From GCA-002772825 sp964560655 (GTDB lineage: Bacteria; Patescibacteriota; Minisyncoccia; GCA-002772825), in NCBI GenBank assembly GCA_964560655.1, contig CAZLLR010000010.1:1-26227 (forward strand): a stretch of 26,227 bases of DNA, read 5' to 3'. The notes under the pieces were generated by a model. It had not been told where the DNA came from. It ran no database searches and was given only the letters and a program-made list of their open reading frames with translations. Both the position numbers and the translations under genes were made by a program. Shown here one piece after another: positions 1 to 7,540 of the stretch. Numbering within the stretch: position 1 is the first letter of the stretch; every line of letters begins with the position of its first letter.

Positions 1-71
1 GTAGAGAAAAAAGTAAACCATCATCATAAGATAAATAGAGTTAAAGGAGTTTAGTTTTACAATATAAGATT

Positions 72-830
72 ATGAAGATATATACAGAAGAAGAAATAAC
101 AAAAAAATATAAAGAACTTCCTGAAGATGTAAGGACAGCGATTTTTGCTGTTGATACGGCACAGATTATAGAAGATATCGGTGGAAAATATAGATTAACT
201 GTTGATAAGATGGGAGATCTTAGTAATGAGATCCGCGTCTTAATGCTCGGCACCACGGAACCAAAGGATTTTATCTCGAGTATTGCAAGGCGTTTAGAAG
301 TGGATAAAAAGACTGCTCATGACATCACAGAGGAAGTAAATGAGAAGATATTCTCCAAGATAAGAGATTCCTTGAAGAAGATTCATAATATCGCCGATGA
401 AGAAGAAAGTGATGATAGTGAAAGAGAGATAAAAGCTCCAGCGACAGAGGCTACCAAGCCAATAGAGTCACCATCGACACAATACTCCGAGTCTTTGAGT
501 AGGGAGGACATATTAAAGGGTATAGAAGAACCAGAGCCTACTCCCGTGCCAACAGAGGTCCCTAAGAAAGAACCGGTCTCAATGGAGACAGATAAAGAGC
601 TCTCTATCTCACCACCTCCACCTACTGTTATTAAAGAGGGAAGTGAATCATCGCCAGTTACCGAACAATCTAAGGCCTCAGAAGTTGTGAAAGATGTTGA
701 TGCTGTGGATCCAAAGCATCAGTTTTCAAGAAGACCGCCAGAGGTCTCAGAACATGATGGTAGTAAACCTCTTGGTCCTGGGGGAGATAAATATCCGGAA
801 GGTGACCCATATAGAGAACCCGTAAAGTAA
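72..830 (+). CDS. CPR secretion-cluster protein: helical N-domain, disordered tail
   Basis: Function unknown. Residues 1 to about 110 look alpha-helical and compact. From about 115 to the end the chain is rich in Pro, Glu, Ser, Thr and Lys and is probably disordered, with repeated Pro clusters near residues 150-200 and a Gly/Pro-rich end. There is no signal peptide or membrane segment, so it is likely cytoplasmic. The gene lies 14 bases before prgI on the same strand, so it probably belongs to the secretion/pilus operon. I recall similar N-domains in other CPR proteins, but no function. A purine-rich AAAGGAG at 43-49 is 22 bases before the ATG, too far to act as a normal ribosome site. A role as an adaptor or substrate-binding partner is only a guess from context. 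Confidence 0.8.
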   Translation: MKIYTEEEITKKYKELPEDVRTAIFAVDTAQIIEDIGGKYRLTVDKMGDLSNEIRVLMLGTTEPKDFISSIARRLEVDKKTAHDITEEVNEKIFSKIRDSLKKIHNIADEEESDDSEREIKAPATEATKPIESPSTQYSESLSREDILKGIEEPEPTPVPTEVPKKEPVSMETDKELSISPPPPTVIKEGSESSPVTEQSKASEVVKDVDAVDPKHQFSRRPPEVSEHDGSKPLGPGGDKYPEGDPYREPVK

Positions 831-844
831 AGTTTTAATTTTTT

Positions 845-1249
845 ATGAGATTTCAAGTACCACAATTTACTGAAGTAGAGGACAAGATCTTTGGACCGCT
901 TACCTTGAAGCAATTTATTTATCTTGCTGGAGGAGGTGGTATAAGCTTTCTTTTTTATGTTATTTTCCCTCTTTGGCTTACAATGATACTTGCGACCCCT
1001 ATTGTTGTCTTTGTCTTGGCACTTTCTTTCTACAAGGTAAATAATCAGTCATTTGTAAAAGTTGTCGAGAATGCTATTCATTATAATTCTTCTACAAGAC
1101 TTTACTTATGGAAGAAGAAGAGCCATAAAGAGATAACAGCTAAGACCAAAGGTTTGTCAAATAAGCCATCTACAGGAAATGTATATGCACCAAAGCTGAC
1201 AAACAGTAAATTGAAAGATTTAGCTTGGAGTTTGGACATAAAAAAATGA
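845..1249 (+). CDS. PrgI family membrane protein
   Basis: The 134-residue protein has the PrgI-family layout: a conserved N-terminal stretch (MRFQVPQFTEVEDKIFGPLT), then two adjacent membrane segments at about 25-42 and 44-63, then a basic cytoplasmic tail. In Gram-positive conjugation systems and in CPR genomes PrgI-type proteins sit directly before the VirB4 ATPase and are thought to form part of the inner-membrane channel (related to VirB3/TcpC-type parts). Here the VirB4 genes follow after a short inserted cassette, which supports the assignment. The stop codon TGA lies six bases before the left inverted repeat of that cassette. No Shine-Dalgarno site is visible, so translation may be coupled to the upstream gene. 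Confidence 0.85.
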   Translation: MRFQVPQFTEVEDKIFGPLTLKQFIYLAGGGGISFLFYVIFPLWLTMILATPIVVFVLALSFYKVNNQSFVKVVENAIHYNSSTRLYLWKKKSHKEITAKTKGLSNKPSTGNVYAPKLTNSKLKDLAWSLDIKK

Positions 1250-1255
1250 AAATTG

Positions 1256-1279
1256 AAATATCAAAATGGAAAATGACAA
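1256..1279 (+). repeat. Left terminal inverted repeat of the cassette
   Basis: The 24 bases here are the exact reverse complement of 1653-1676. The repeat contains the start codon (1266) of the four-helix-bundle gene, so in RNA the start would be buried in a 24-bp stem if the two arms paired. AT-rich, partly similar sequence continues outward on both sides. Confidence 0.85.
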
Positions 1280-1637
1280 TGAAAAGTTTAAAAATGAATT
1301 TAAAAAAAGATTATATACTTGGGTTTTAAGATTAATTAAATTTATTGATAAATTGCCTAAAGATTCTGTCTGTAATATTATGGGCAAACAACTTTTAAGA
1401 AGTGGGACGAGTATATTGGCTAATTATGTTGAGGCAAATTCCGCAAGTTCTAGAAAAGATTTTATCAATTTTTTTACATATTCGCTGAAGTCATCTAATG
1501 AATCGAAAGTCTGGCTTGCTTTACTGAGAGATACTAACAAAGGAGACAAAAAAGAGTTAAAATGGTTATTAGAAGAATTAATAGAGATATCCAATGTATT
1601 AGCATCGAGTATTTTAACTTTAAAAGGCAAGAAATGA
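1266..1637 (+). CDS. Four helix bundle protein (S23 / 23S rRNA IVS family)
   Basis: The 123-residue protein matches the four-helix-bundle family (TIGR02436-like). It has the core 'LPKDSV...GKQLLRSGTSILANYVEA' pattern at about 30-57, followed by 'SSRKDFINFF', and a 'WLALLRD' / 'LLEELIEISNVL' pair of helices. Members are encoded in 23S rRNA intervening sequences of Leptospira and Coxiella, and the DGR accessory protein Avd shares the fold. They are small basic proteins thought to bind nucleic acid. The gene interrupts a secretion operon between prgI and the VirB4 pair and is flanked by 24-bp inverted repeats. The start codon lies inside the left repeat and no Shine-Dalgarno site is seen. Its role in the host is unknown; a part in maintaining or moving the cassette is inference. 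Confidence 0.88.
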   Translation: MENDNEKFKNEFKKRLYTWVLRLIKFIDKLPKDSVCNIMGKQLLRSGTSILANYVEANSASSRKDFINFFTYSLKSSNESKVWLALLRDTNKGDKKELKWLLEELIEISNVLASSILTLKGKK

Positions 1638-1652
1638 TTTTAGCATTTTAAT

Positions 1653-1676
1653 TTGTCATTTTCCATTTTGATATTT
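1653..1676 (-). repeat. Right terminal inverted repeat of the cassette
   Basis: Exact 24-base reverse complement of 1256-1279. It starts 15 bases after the stop codon of the four-helix-bundle gene and ends 17 bases before the VirB4 N-terminal gene. Beyond it, 1677-1690 is AT-rich with a short TTTAAAC duplication. Confidence 0.85.
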
Positions 1677-1693
1677 AAACTTTAAACTTATAA

Positions 1694-2353
1694 ATGATTT
1701 CATCTAAGCCAACACAACAATTTGTTCCTATAAAGGAAGTAAGAGACGGAGTGGTTATCCTCCGTGATAATTCTATGCGTATGATTGTCATGGCTTCAAG
1801 TTTAAATTTTGCTTTAAGGTCTGAGGACGAGCAAACTGCTATAATTATGCAATATCAGAATTTCTTAAACTCACTTGATTTTCCGGTGCAGATCTTTATA
1901 GAATCAGACAAGCTCGATATTGGCCCTTACCTTAATATGTTGTCAGACCTTGAGAAAGAACAGCCCAACGAACTTTTGAAAGTGCAGACGAGAGAGTATA
2001 GTGAGTTTATAAAAAACTTTGTATCTACTACTGATATTGTTTCCAAGTCCTTCTATTTGGTGGTACCTTATTCTCCTTCGGCTTTCACTTCAACAAGTGG
2101 TGTCTTAGGTAGTATAATGGGAGTGTTTGGTAAGAAGAAAGATACCAAATCAGCAAAGTCAGATGACGAATTATTTATAGAGAATAAGGTCCAACTCCAG
2201 CAGAGGACAAGCGTCGTATCAGGAGGGCTTTCCAGTATGGGTATAAGGTCCGTACCGCTTAACACAGAAGAGCTTATAGAGCTGTATTTCAAATTATTTA
2301 ACCCAGGCGAATTAGAGAAAGGTGCAGCTAAAAAAATAACTCAAAATGCTTAA
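1694..2353 (+). CDS. VirB4 N-terminal domain-like (TraC-like) protein
   Basis: This 219-residue protein resembles the N-terminal, non-catalytic part of VirB4/TraC ATPases. It opens with a beta-rich stretch in which a 'V..GVVILRDNSMRMIVMASS' segment leads to a 'QYQNFLNSLDFPVQIFIES' helix-strand unit, as in the TraC N-domain. It has no Walker motifs. Its last codons overlap the VirB4 ATPase gene by 8 bases, so the two are translationally linked and probably bind each other. CPR genomes often carry this domain as a separate gene next to VirB4. Residues about 140-165 form a Lys/Ser/Asp-rich linker. It is likely a cytoplasmic or membrane-peripheral part of the secretion motor. Confidence 0.75.
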   Translation: MISSKPTQQFVPIKEVRDGVVILRDNSMRMIVMASSLNFALRSEDEQTAIIMQYQNFLNSLDFPVQIFIESDKLDIGPYLNMLSDLEKEQPNELLKVQTREYSEFIKNFVSTTDIVSKSFYLVVPYSPSAFTSTSGVLGSIMGVFGKKKDTKSAKSDDELFIENKVQLQQRTSVVSGGLSSMGIRSVPLNTEELIELYFKLFNPGELEKGAAKKITQNA

Positions 2354-4154
2354 TTTATTTAATACAAAGAAGAAAAATAAAGACACAGATATAACGCCTA
2401 TTTTCCCTGGTCAGGTTTATGAGGCAGGTGTCATGGAACTACAAGATATCATCGCTCCTTCCGCCCTGGAGATAAACTCAAGTAATGTGAAGATAGGGGA
2501 GAAAGTGGCGAGGACTCTCTTCGTAGTAGCCTACCCACGCTTTCTTGCTTCAAATTGGTTTTCACCAATTATTAACCTTGATAAAGTTTTTAATATCTCT
2601 ATCTTTGTTCATCCTGTAGAAACTTCAGTTGTCTTAAGGCAACTCCAGAAGAAGGTTGCTGAAGTACAGTCCCAGATCCATATGAGAGAAGAGAAGGGGC
2701 TTGTCCGAGACCCGGTGCTTGACACGGCTTACCAAGATCTTGAGAATTTGCGTGACCAACTTCAGCAGGCAACAGAGAAGCTTTTCAATGTAGGGTTATA
2801 CATGACTGTCTTTGCTGATAACTTGGAAGAGTTGAACAAGACAGAGTCAGAGGTGCGCACACTTCTTGAATCAAAGTTAGTATATGTGAAGCCGGCCCTC
2901 TTTCAGCAAAAAGAAGGGTTAGAGAGTGTGCTTCCTTTGGGTACAGATAAATTAGAGGTTTCTTCGAGGCTTAACTCGTCACCACTTTCAAGTATCTTTC
3001 CTTTTGTCTCCTTTGACCTTACTTCTGACAAAGGGATCTTATACGGCATCAATAGGCATAATAGTTCTCTCGTTCTCTTCGATAGATTTTCATTGGAGAA
3101 TTATAATTCCGTAGTTTTCGCTAAGGCTGGTTCCGGTAAATCTTATAGTACAAAACTTGAAGTATTAAGGAGTCTCATGTTTGGCACAGAGGTGATAGTT
3201 ATAGACCCTGAGAGAGAATATGAGTATTTGGCAGAGGCCGTTGACGGGAGATACTTCAATATATCTCTTTCCTCTAAGCATCATATCAACCCATTTGACC
3301 TGACTATTCCTTCAGATGATGAGTCTCCAGGGGATGTCTTAAGGTCAAACATTATAAACTTAGTGGGGCTCTTCAGGATAATGCTTGGCGGTCTTACTCC
3401 AGAGGAAGATGCTATATTAGACAGGGCTATCACTGAGACTTACGCATCAAGAGATATTACCCCAGATTCAGATTTTTCTAAAATTGTGGCGCCTATCCTC
3501 TCAGAGCTTGAAATGGTGCTTGCGAGCATGGAGGGAGCCGAGTCATTGGCAGAGCGTTTGGGTAAATACACCAAGGGGACATGGTCCGGCTTTATCAATC
3601 AGCCAACTAATGTCGATATAAATAGGAACTTCGTAGTCTTTTCTATAAGAGATATGGAAGATGAGTTGAGACCTGTAGCTATGTACCTTATAACACATTT
3701 TATATGGAATGCTGTTAGGAAAAATATTAAGAAGAGGTTATTAGTTATTGATGAGGCGTGGTGGATGATGAAGCATGAGGATACAGCCTCGTTTCTCTTC
3801 GGTATTGCCAAGAGATGTAGAAAATACTATTTGGGGCTTGCGACTATTACTCAAGATGTAAATGACTTCCTCAAATCTTCCTATGGCTTGCCTATTATTA
3901 CTAACTCCTCTATACAGCTCCTTCTGAAACAATCACCAGCCTCTATAGATGTTGTGCAGAAGACTTTTAACCTTACCGACGAAGAGAAATTCTTATTACT
4001 AGAGTCAGATGTAGGAGAAGGGATGTTCTTTGCCGGTATGAAGCATGTAGCTATAAAGATCTTGGCGTCTTACACTGAGGACCAGATTATCACTTCAGAC
4101 CCAGCCCAGCTAATGGCTATTAAGAAAGCGAAAGAAGAATTTAGCCAAAATTAA
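2346..4154 (+). CDS. VirB4 family type IV secretion ATPase
   Basis: A 602-residue AAA+/RecA-like motor ATPase that would power assembly or transport by the secretion/pilus machine. The N-terminal half contains a long charged coiled-coil-like helix (about 98-155). Walker A is AKAGSGKS at 259-266. The Walker B segment LLVIDEAWW is at about 465-473, and the 'ATITQDVNDF' sensor region follows, as in VirB4/TraC/TrbE. The start overlaps the upstream N-domain gene by 8 bases; together they make one VirB4-sized unit split in two. The stop is 3 bases before the next gene. No secretion relaxase or coupling protein is seen in this window, so whether the machine moves DNA, protein or builds a pilus cannot be decided here. 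Confidence 0.93.
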   Translation: MLNLFNTKKKNKDTDITPIFPGQVYEAGVMELQDIIAPSALEINSSNVKIGEKVARTLFVVAYPRFLASNWFSPIINLDKVFNISIFVHPVETSVVLRQLQKKVAEVQSQIHMREEKGLVRDPVLDTAYQDLENLRDQLQQATEKLFNVGLYMTVFADNLEELNKTESEVRTLLESKLVYVKPALFQQKEGLESVLPLGTDKLEVSSRLNSSPLSSIFPFVSFDLTSDKGILYGINRHNSSLVLFDRFSLENYNSVVFAKAGSGKSYSTKLEVLRSLMFGTEVIVIDPEREYEYLAEAVDGRYFNISLSSKHHINPFDLTIPSDDESPGDVLRSNIINLVGLFRIMLGGLTPEEDAILDRAITETYASRDITPDSDFSKIVAPILSELEMVLASMEGAESLAERLGKYTKGTWSGFINQPTNVDINRNFVVFSIRDMEDELRPVAMYLITHFIWNAVRKNIKKRLLVIDEAWWMMKHEDTASFLFGIAKRCRKYYLGLATITQDVNDFLKSSYGLPIITNSSIQLLLKQSPASIDVVQKTFNLTDEEKFLLLESDVGEGMFFAGMKHVAIKILASYTEDQIITSDPAQLMAIKKAKEEFSQN

Positions 4155-4157
4155 TTT

Positions 4158-4496
4158 ATGGAAAATGAATCACATAAAAATAAAATAAGCGGATCAACAG
4201 CTTTCTTGATGGTGGCAGTGGCTATCTTTTTTGACTTAATACAGTTTCTTCTGGCTTTTATACCGTTGATAGGCTTTATTTTGAATAAATTAATAAGCAT
4301 TGTTGCTGGTTTAACTTTTTGGCTTTGGTTGACTATCAAGGGCTTAAAAGGTCGGCAAAAATTAATATTAGGAGGTAGCTTTTTTGTAGAAATATTACCA
4401 ATACCCTTCTTAAGTGCTCTACCCGTGTTTACTGGCGGAATTATTGCTATAATAGTAAGAGACCGCGTAAAGGAAATATCAAAAGAAATTATATGA
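4158..4496 (+). CDS. Small multi-pass membrane protein of the secretion cluster
   Basis: A 112-residue protein with hydrophobic segments at about 14-60 (probably a hairpin of two helices) and 71-100. The N-terminus is charged and the C-terminus basic/acidic (DRVKEISKEII). No family is recognised. It starts 3 bases after the VirB4 stop and overlaps the next gene by 4 bases (ATGA), so it is co-translated within the operon. A channel or scaffold role, as for VirB3/VirB6-type parts, is possible but rests only on position and membrane topology. Confidence 0.75.
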   Translation: MENESHKNKISGSTAFLMVAVAIFFDLIQFLLAFIPLIGFILNKLISIVAGLTFWLWLTIKGLKGRQKLILGGSFFVEILPIPFLSALPVFTGGIIAIIVRDRVKEISKEII

Positions 4497-5467
4497 AAAA
4501 CTTTATATTAAAATTTTTATTTACAGCATTTTTTATAATATTTTTAGGATTACCAAGTCTTTCTTATTCGGCTGGTGCTGATTTTTCCATTACTCTTATA
4601 CCCCAGAACCCATCTCCTGGTAGTGAGGCGACCGCCAAGGTAAGTAGCCTACATTTTGATATTAACAGAGCTTCTATTACTTGGATTGTTGACGGAAAGG
4701 TGGTGTCCAAAGGGCTCGGTAGGGACACTATTGGTCTTAATGCGCCATCCTTAGGGAAGAAAAGGACAGTTTCTGCTTCTGTGACTACGTCCGACGGGGA
4801 TTTTGGTGCAAAATCAATTGCCATAGCTGGTAATGACCTTGATCTCTTGTGGGAATCTATGACTACTACCCCTTTTAACTATAAAGGAAGATCTTTACCG
4901 ACAGTTCAGTCACAAGTCAAAGTCACAGCAATTCCTTATTTATTTAAAAATGGATTATTATCATCTTCTAATCTTATATATGAATGGTCTTTAAACTTTA
5001 AGAAAGATATTAATGCTTCTGGGGCTGGTAAGAATTATTTTATATTCCAAGCTAAAGACAGAGACGATTATACAGTGAGTCTTAAGGTTTCAAATAGAGG
5101 AAACGATGTTGTTTTCGAGAAGGGGGTGACAATTCCTGCAGGTAATATAAAGCCTAAAATTCTCTTGTATAAAGACCACCCACTAGAAGGCCCTCTTTAT
5201 GGAGAGGCGCTTAAAGGATCGGTAAATATTGGTGATAATGAGATAAGCATACGCGCAGAGCCTTTTTTCTTCTCTAAAAACAATATATCTTTTAACTGGG
5301 AGATGAACAATAAAAGCATTTTTCCTGATGAAGCTCCTAATATACTGAAGTTAAAAGCGCCGGAAAACGGTAGAGGAGAGACATCTATAGGATTAGATGT
5401 TAGAAATAATTTTAATGTCCTACAGTTTGCTAATACAGCATTAAAAGTTATCTTCGGTAATAATTAG
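4493..5467 (+). CDS. Secreted beta-rich protein of the secretion cluster
   Basis: A 324-residue exported protein. A signal peptide spans about residues 1-26 (short basic start, long hydrophobic core, SYSA before the likely cleavage). The mature part has no membrane segment and appears all-beta. It has repeated patterns typical of Ig-like/PKD-like domains: alternating hydrophobics, 'ASITWIVDGK', 'LIYEWSLNF', 'ISFNWEMNN', and 'YTVSLKVSN'. About three such domains are suggested at 28-110, 115-215 and 220-320. It overlaps the gene before by 4 bases and is followed 4 bases later by the pilin-like gene, so it is probably an extracytoplasmic part of the machine or its surface. The exact role is unknown. 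Confidence 0.78.
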   Translation: MKNFILKFLFTAFFIIFLGLPSLSYSAGADFSITLIPQNPSPGSEATAKVSSLHFDINRASITWIVDGKVVSKGLGRDTIGLNAPSLGKKRTVSASVTTSDGDFGAKSIAIAGNDLDLLWESMTTTPFNYKGRSLPTVQSQVKVTAIPYLFKNGLLSSSNLIYEWSLNFKKDINASGAGKNYFIFQAKDRDDYTVSLKVSNRGNDVVFEKGVTIPAGNIKPKILLYKDHPLEGPLYGEALKGSVNIGDNEISIRAEPFFFSKNNISFNWEMNNKSIFPDEAPNILKLKAPENGRGETSIGLDVRNNFNVLQFANTALKVIFGNN

Positions 5468-5471
5468 AAAA

Positions 5472-6089
5472 ATGATAAAAAATATATTAAAAATAAAGAT
5501 GGTGATTATAATGATAGCAGGACTTGTGTTATTATCACCTGTTTCCGTATTTGCTTATACTTTACTTGAGCCGTTGCCAGGGCTTGGTAAAGAAGTAAAA
5601 GGCCTCGCTGATTATCTTGGGTGGCTTTTTCCTTTCGCTCTTACTGTGGCGGCGATACTCGCAGTGATTATGATCGTAATAGGTGGACTAGAGCTTGCAG
5701 GCGGAGGAAACGAAGGATTAAAGACAAGTGGTAAGAAGAAGATAGAAGGGGCTATCTATGGGCTTCTCCTTGCGGTATCTGCTTTTCTTATCCTTCATAC
5801 TATAAATCCTGATTTAGTTAATATGAGCTTGAGTATAGGTTCTGCCACACTTAAAGAAAATGCTCAGACAGATAAATTAAATGCAGATAGTAACTTAAAA
5901 TTTTGTAATGTTGTATTTAGAAACATAGCTTTAGACACTGTTGAGAGAGTTTTTGGAAATAGTTGCGTTGATCTTTCAGATTGTACTGGTTTTATTGATA
6001 AGTATGGAATTATTGTTAAGAATGAAGTTAAGAATAAAAAAAAAGCTAGTATAGAAATTCTTGGTGCTGATTGTATTTCTAAAAATTAA
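5472..6089 (+). CDS. VirB2-like pilin with Cys-containing C-terminal extension
   Basis: Residues 1-28 are a signal peptide ending in VFA. Two hydrophobic helices follow at about 50-72 and 92-110, separated by a short Gly/Lys loop (GGGNEGLKTSGKKK), which is the VirB2/TrbC pilin layout. The sequence then continues for about 90 residues beyond the pilin core. This extension has four cysteines (145, 165, 171, 201), which could form two disulfides outside the cell. Typical VirB2-type pilins end shortly after the second helix, so the extension is unusual. The gene sits inside the VirB4/PrgI cluster, 4 bases after the exported beta-rich protein. Assignment as the major pilin or a membrane channel part is from topology and context. 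Confidence 0.75.
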   Translation: MIKNILKIKMVIIMIAGLVLLSPVSVFAYTLLEPLPGLGKEVKGLADYLGWLFPFALTVAAILAVIMIVIGGLELAGGGNEGLKTSGKKKIEGAIYGLLLAVSAFLILHTINPDLVNMSLSIGSATLKENAQTDKLNADSNLKFCNVVFRNIALDTVERVFGNSCVDLSDCTGFIDKYGIIVKNEVKNKKKASIEILGADCISKN

Positions 6090-6102
6090 CTTTTACTAAT
6101 AT

Positions 6103-7299
6103 ATGAATAAAAAAATAATCATAATAGTCATTATAATACTGGTAATTATCGGACTTGGTGCGGCCCTCTTTATAGGTAGAAACGGTAGTGGTGAAAATAC
6201 TCTGAAAGGTACCTCTAAAGGGTTTTTCCCTAATAGTGAAAGTGGCAATATAGATGCTTTACCTCCAGGCATATTAGGTGAGGATGTCCTTGTCGATGCG
6301 AAAAATTTTGTATTAACCAAGCTTTCCGTATCTGCTGTCTCTGGTGCGACATATACCAAAGGTAAAGTTACTTATGTTGATAGGGCGACAGGCAATATTT
6401 ATGAGATAGAAGCTGACGGCAAAGATAGGAATCGTATCTCAAATACAACTATACCGAAGATCTTCGATGCCCGTTTCTCTTCTGATGGAGATAATTTTAT
6501 CTTTAGGTATTTAGTAAGCGATAACGGTGTTGAATCTGTGAGGAATTTCTTAGCAGGTCTAAGTGGAGAGAGTGGTACTAGCACAGCACTTACAGTAGAA
6601 GGAATATTTCTTCCAGTTGACATATCTTCCGTCGTCATCTCGCCCGAGGAAGATAAAATCTTCTATATTTATAAACAAGGAGAAGAGACTATCGGAGTGA
6701 CTGCTAATTTCCAAAATAAAAAACAAAAGCAAATCTTCTCATCATCATTTGGCGAGTGGAACATTGCTTGGCCTTCGAAGAATATTATCACTTTACTAAC
6801 CAAGCCTTCAGGGGTAGCAGATGGGTTCTTCTATTCTCTCGATGCCAAGACAGGTAAATTTACTAAGTTGTTAGGTGGGGTAAAAGGACTTGGAGCTACT
6901 GCGGATGATAAAGGATCAAGTATCTTATATAGTGAAAGTGGACAAAATACTATTAAGACAATGATTTATAATATAAAGAAAGGTGAATCTTCTGTGTTGC
7001 CTATCGCCACACTTTCTGAGAAATGCATCTTCTCTTATGAAGAGGATTATGTCTATTGTTCTGCCCCAGGATCTCTTCCTACTGCCATGTATCCTGACGA
7101 TTGGTATCAAGGGCTTATCTCTTTCTCAGATTTAATTTGGAAGATTAATATAAGTGATGGGAATACAGAGCTATTGGCTGGTATATCAGACAACTTTGAC
7201 GCTACTAATCTCTTTCTAAGCTCACAGGAAGATTATCTTTTCTTCATAAACAAGAAAGACTCTACTCTATGGAGTTTGAGGCTTAAGGAAGGAGTATAA
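6103..7299 (+). CDS. Membrane-anchored propeller-like protein
   Basis: A 398-residue protein with one N-terminal membrane anchor (about 4-24), then a Gly/Ser/Asn-rich linker and a beta-rich extracytoplasmic domain. The domain contains repeats of the kind found in WD40-like/TolB-like propellers: 'DARFSSDGDNFIFRYL', 'VVISPEEDKIFYIYK', 'ATADDKGSSILYSES', 'LFLSSQEDYLFFINKKD'. These support a beta-propeller fold but not a function. It ends the secretion cluster, 13 bases after the pilin gene. The stop codon TAA (7297-7299) touches the end of a convergent tRNA-Thr gene, so there is no room for a separate terminator between them. A role in binding cell wall or surface partners is only inferred. Confidence 0.75.
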   Translation: MNKKIIIIVIIILVIIGLGAALFIGRNGSGENTLKGTSKGFFPNSESGNIDALPPGILGEDVLVDAKNFVLTKLSVSAVSGATYTKGKVTYVDRATGNIYEIEADGKDRNRISNTTIPKIFDARFSSDGDNFIFRYLVSDNGVESVRNFLAGLSGESGTSTALTVEGIFLPVDISSVVISPEEDKIFYIYKQGEETIGVTANFQNKKQKQIFSSSFGEWNIAWPSKNIITLLTKPSGVADGFFYSLDAKTGKFTKLLGGVKGLGATADDKGSSILYSESGQNTIKTMIYNIKKGESSVLPIATLSEKCIFSYEEDYVYCSAPGSLPTAMYPDDWYQGLISFSDLIWKINISDGNTELLAGISDNFDATNLFLSSQEDYLFFINKKDSTLWSLRLKEGV

Positions 7300-7371
7300 G
7301 CCACCTCCCAGAATCGAACTGGGGACCTACGCGTTACGAGTGCGTTGCTCTGCCGACTGAGCTAAGGTGGC
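7299..7371 (-). tRNA. tRNA-Thr (CGT)
   Basis: On the minus strand the sequence folds as a tRNA: acceptor GCCACCT/AGGTGGC, D-arm GCTC...GAGC, anticodon loop CTCGTAA (anticodon CGT, reading ACG) and T-arm CCAG-TTCGATT-CTGG. The discriminator base is T and CCA is not encoded. The last pair of the anticodon stem (31-39) is A-C, a mismatch. The 3' end overlaps the stop codon of the convergent CDS by one base. Confidence 0.93.
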
Positions 7372-7393
7372 ATAGATAGTCTAGGTTATTTTA

Positions 7394-7466
7394 AGCCGTT
7401 GAGCAGAATTGAACTGCTGACCTCGTCATTACCAATGACGTGCTCTACCGACTGAGCTACAACGGC
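7394..7466 (-). tRNA. tRNA-Thr (GGT)
   Basis: Minus-strand cloverleaf: acceptor GCCGTTG/CAACGGC, D-arm GCTC...GAGC, anticodon stem CGTCA/TGACG with loop TTGGTAA (anticodon GGT, reading ACC and ACT), and T-arm AGCAG-TTCAATT-CTGCT. CCA is not encoded. It lies 22 bases upstream of the second Thr tRNA in transcript order, so the two are probably cotranscribed as one precursor. Confidence 0.95.
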
Positions 7467-7528
7467 ATAAGTTTGATTACCTAATAATATTTAATTCACC
7501 GTAGATTGCAAGTTAAAATTTATTTTAT

Positions 7529-7534
7529 TAAGAT
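7529..7534 (+). promoter_or_regulatory. Putative -10 box of prfB
   Basis: TAAGAT ends 6 bases before the prfB ATG, the same spacing as several other transcription units here. This would give an mRNA with almost no leader. No clear -35 box or Shine-Dalgarno site is seen. Confidence 0.35.
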
Positions 7535-7540
7535 AGACCA

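Larger units (their letters stand above)
1256..1676 (+). mobile_element. Inverted-repeat cassette carrying a four-helix-bundle gene
   Basis: A 421-bp unit bounded by perfect 24-bp inverted repeats (1256-1279 and 1653-1676) contains a single gene of the S23/23S-rRNA intervening-sequence family. It exactly fills the space between prgI and the VirB4 N-terminal gene, which would otherwise be neighbours. Proteins of this family are classically encoded within 23S rRNA intervening sequences, whose ends pair to form a stem. The same architecture is seen here in a protein-coding operon. No transposase or obvious target-site duplication is visible. That the unit is mobile is an inference from its shape and position. 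Confidence 0.55.

Noticed and set aside
1266..1637. Diversity-generating retroelement (Avd-like protein)
   Set aside because: The fold family fits Avd, but no reverse transcriptase and no template/variable repeat pair is present in the window.
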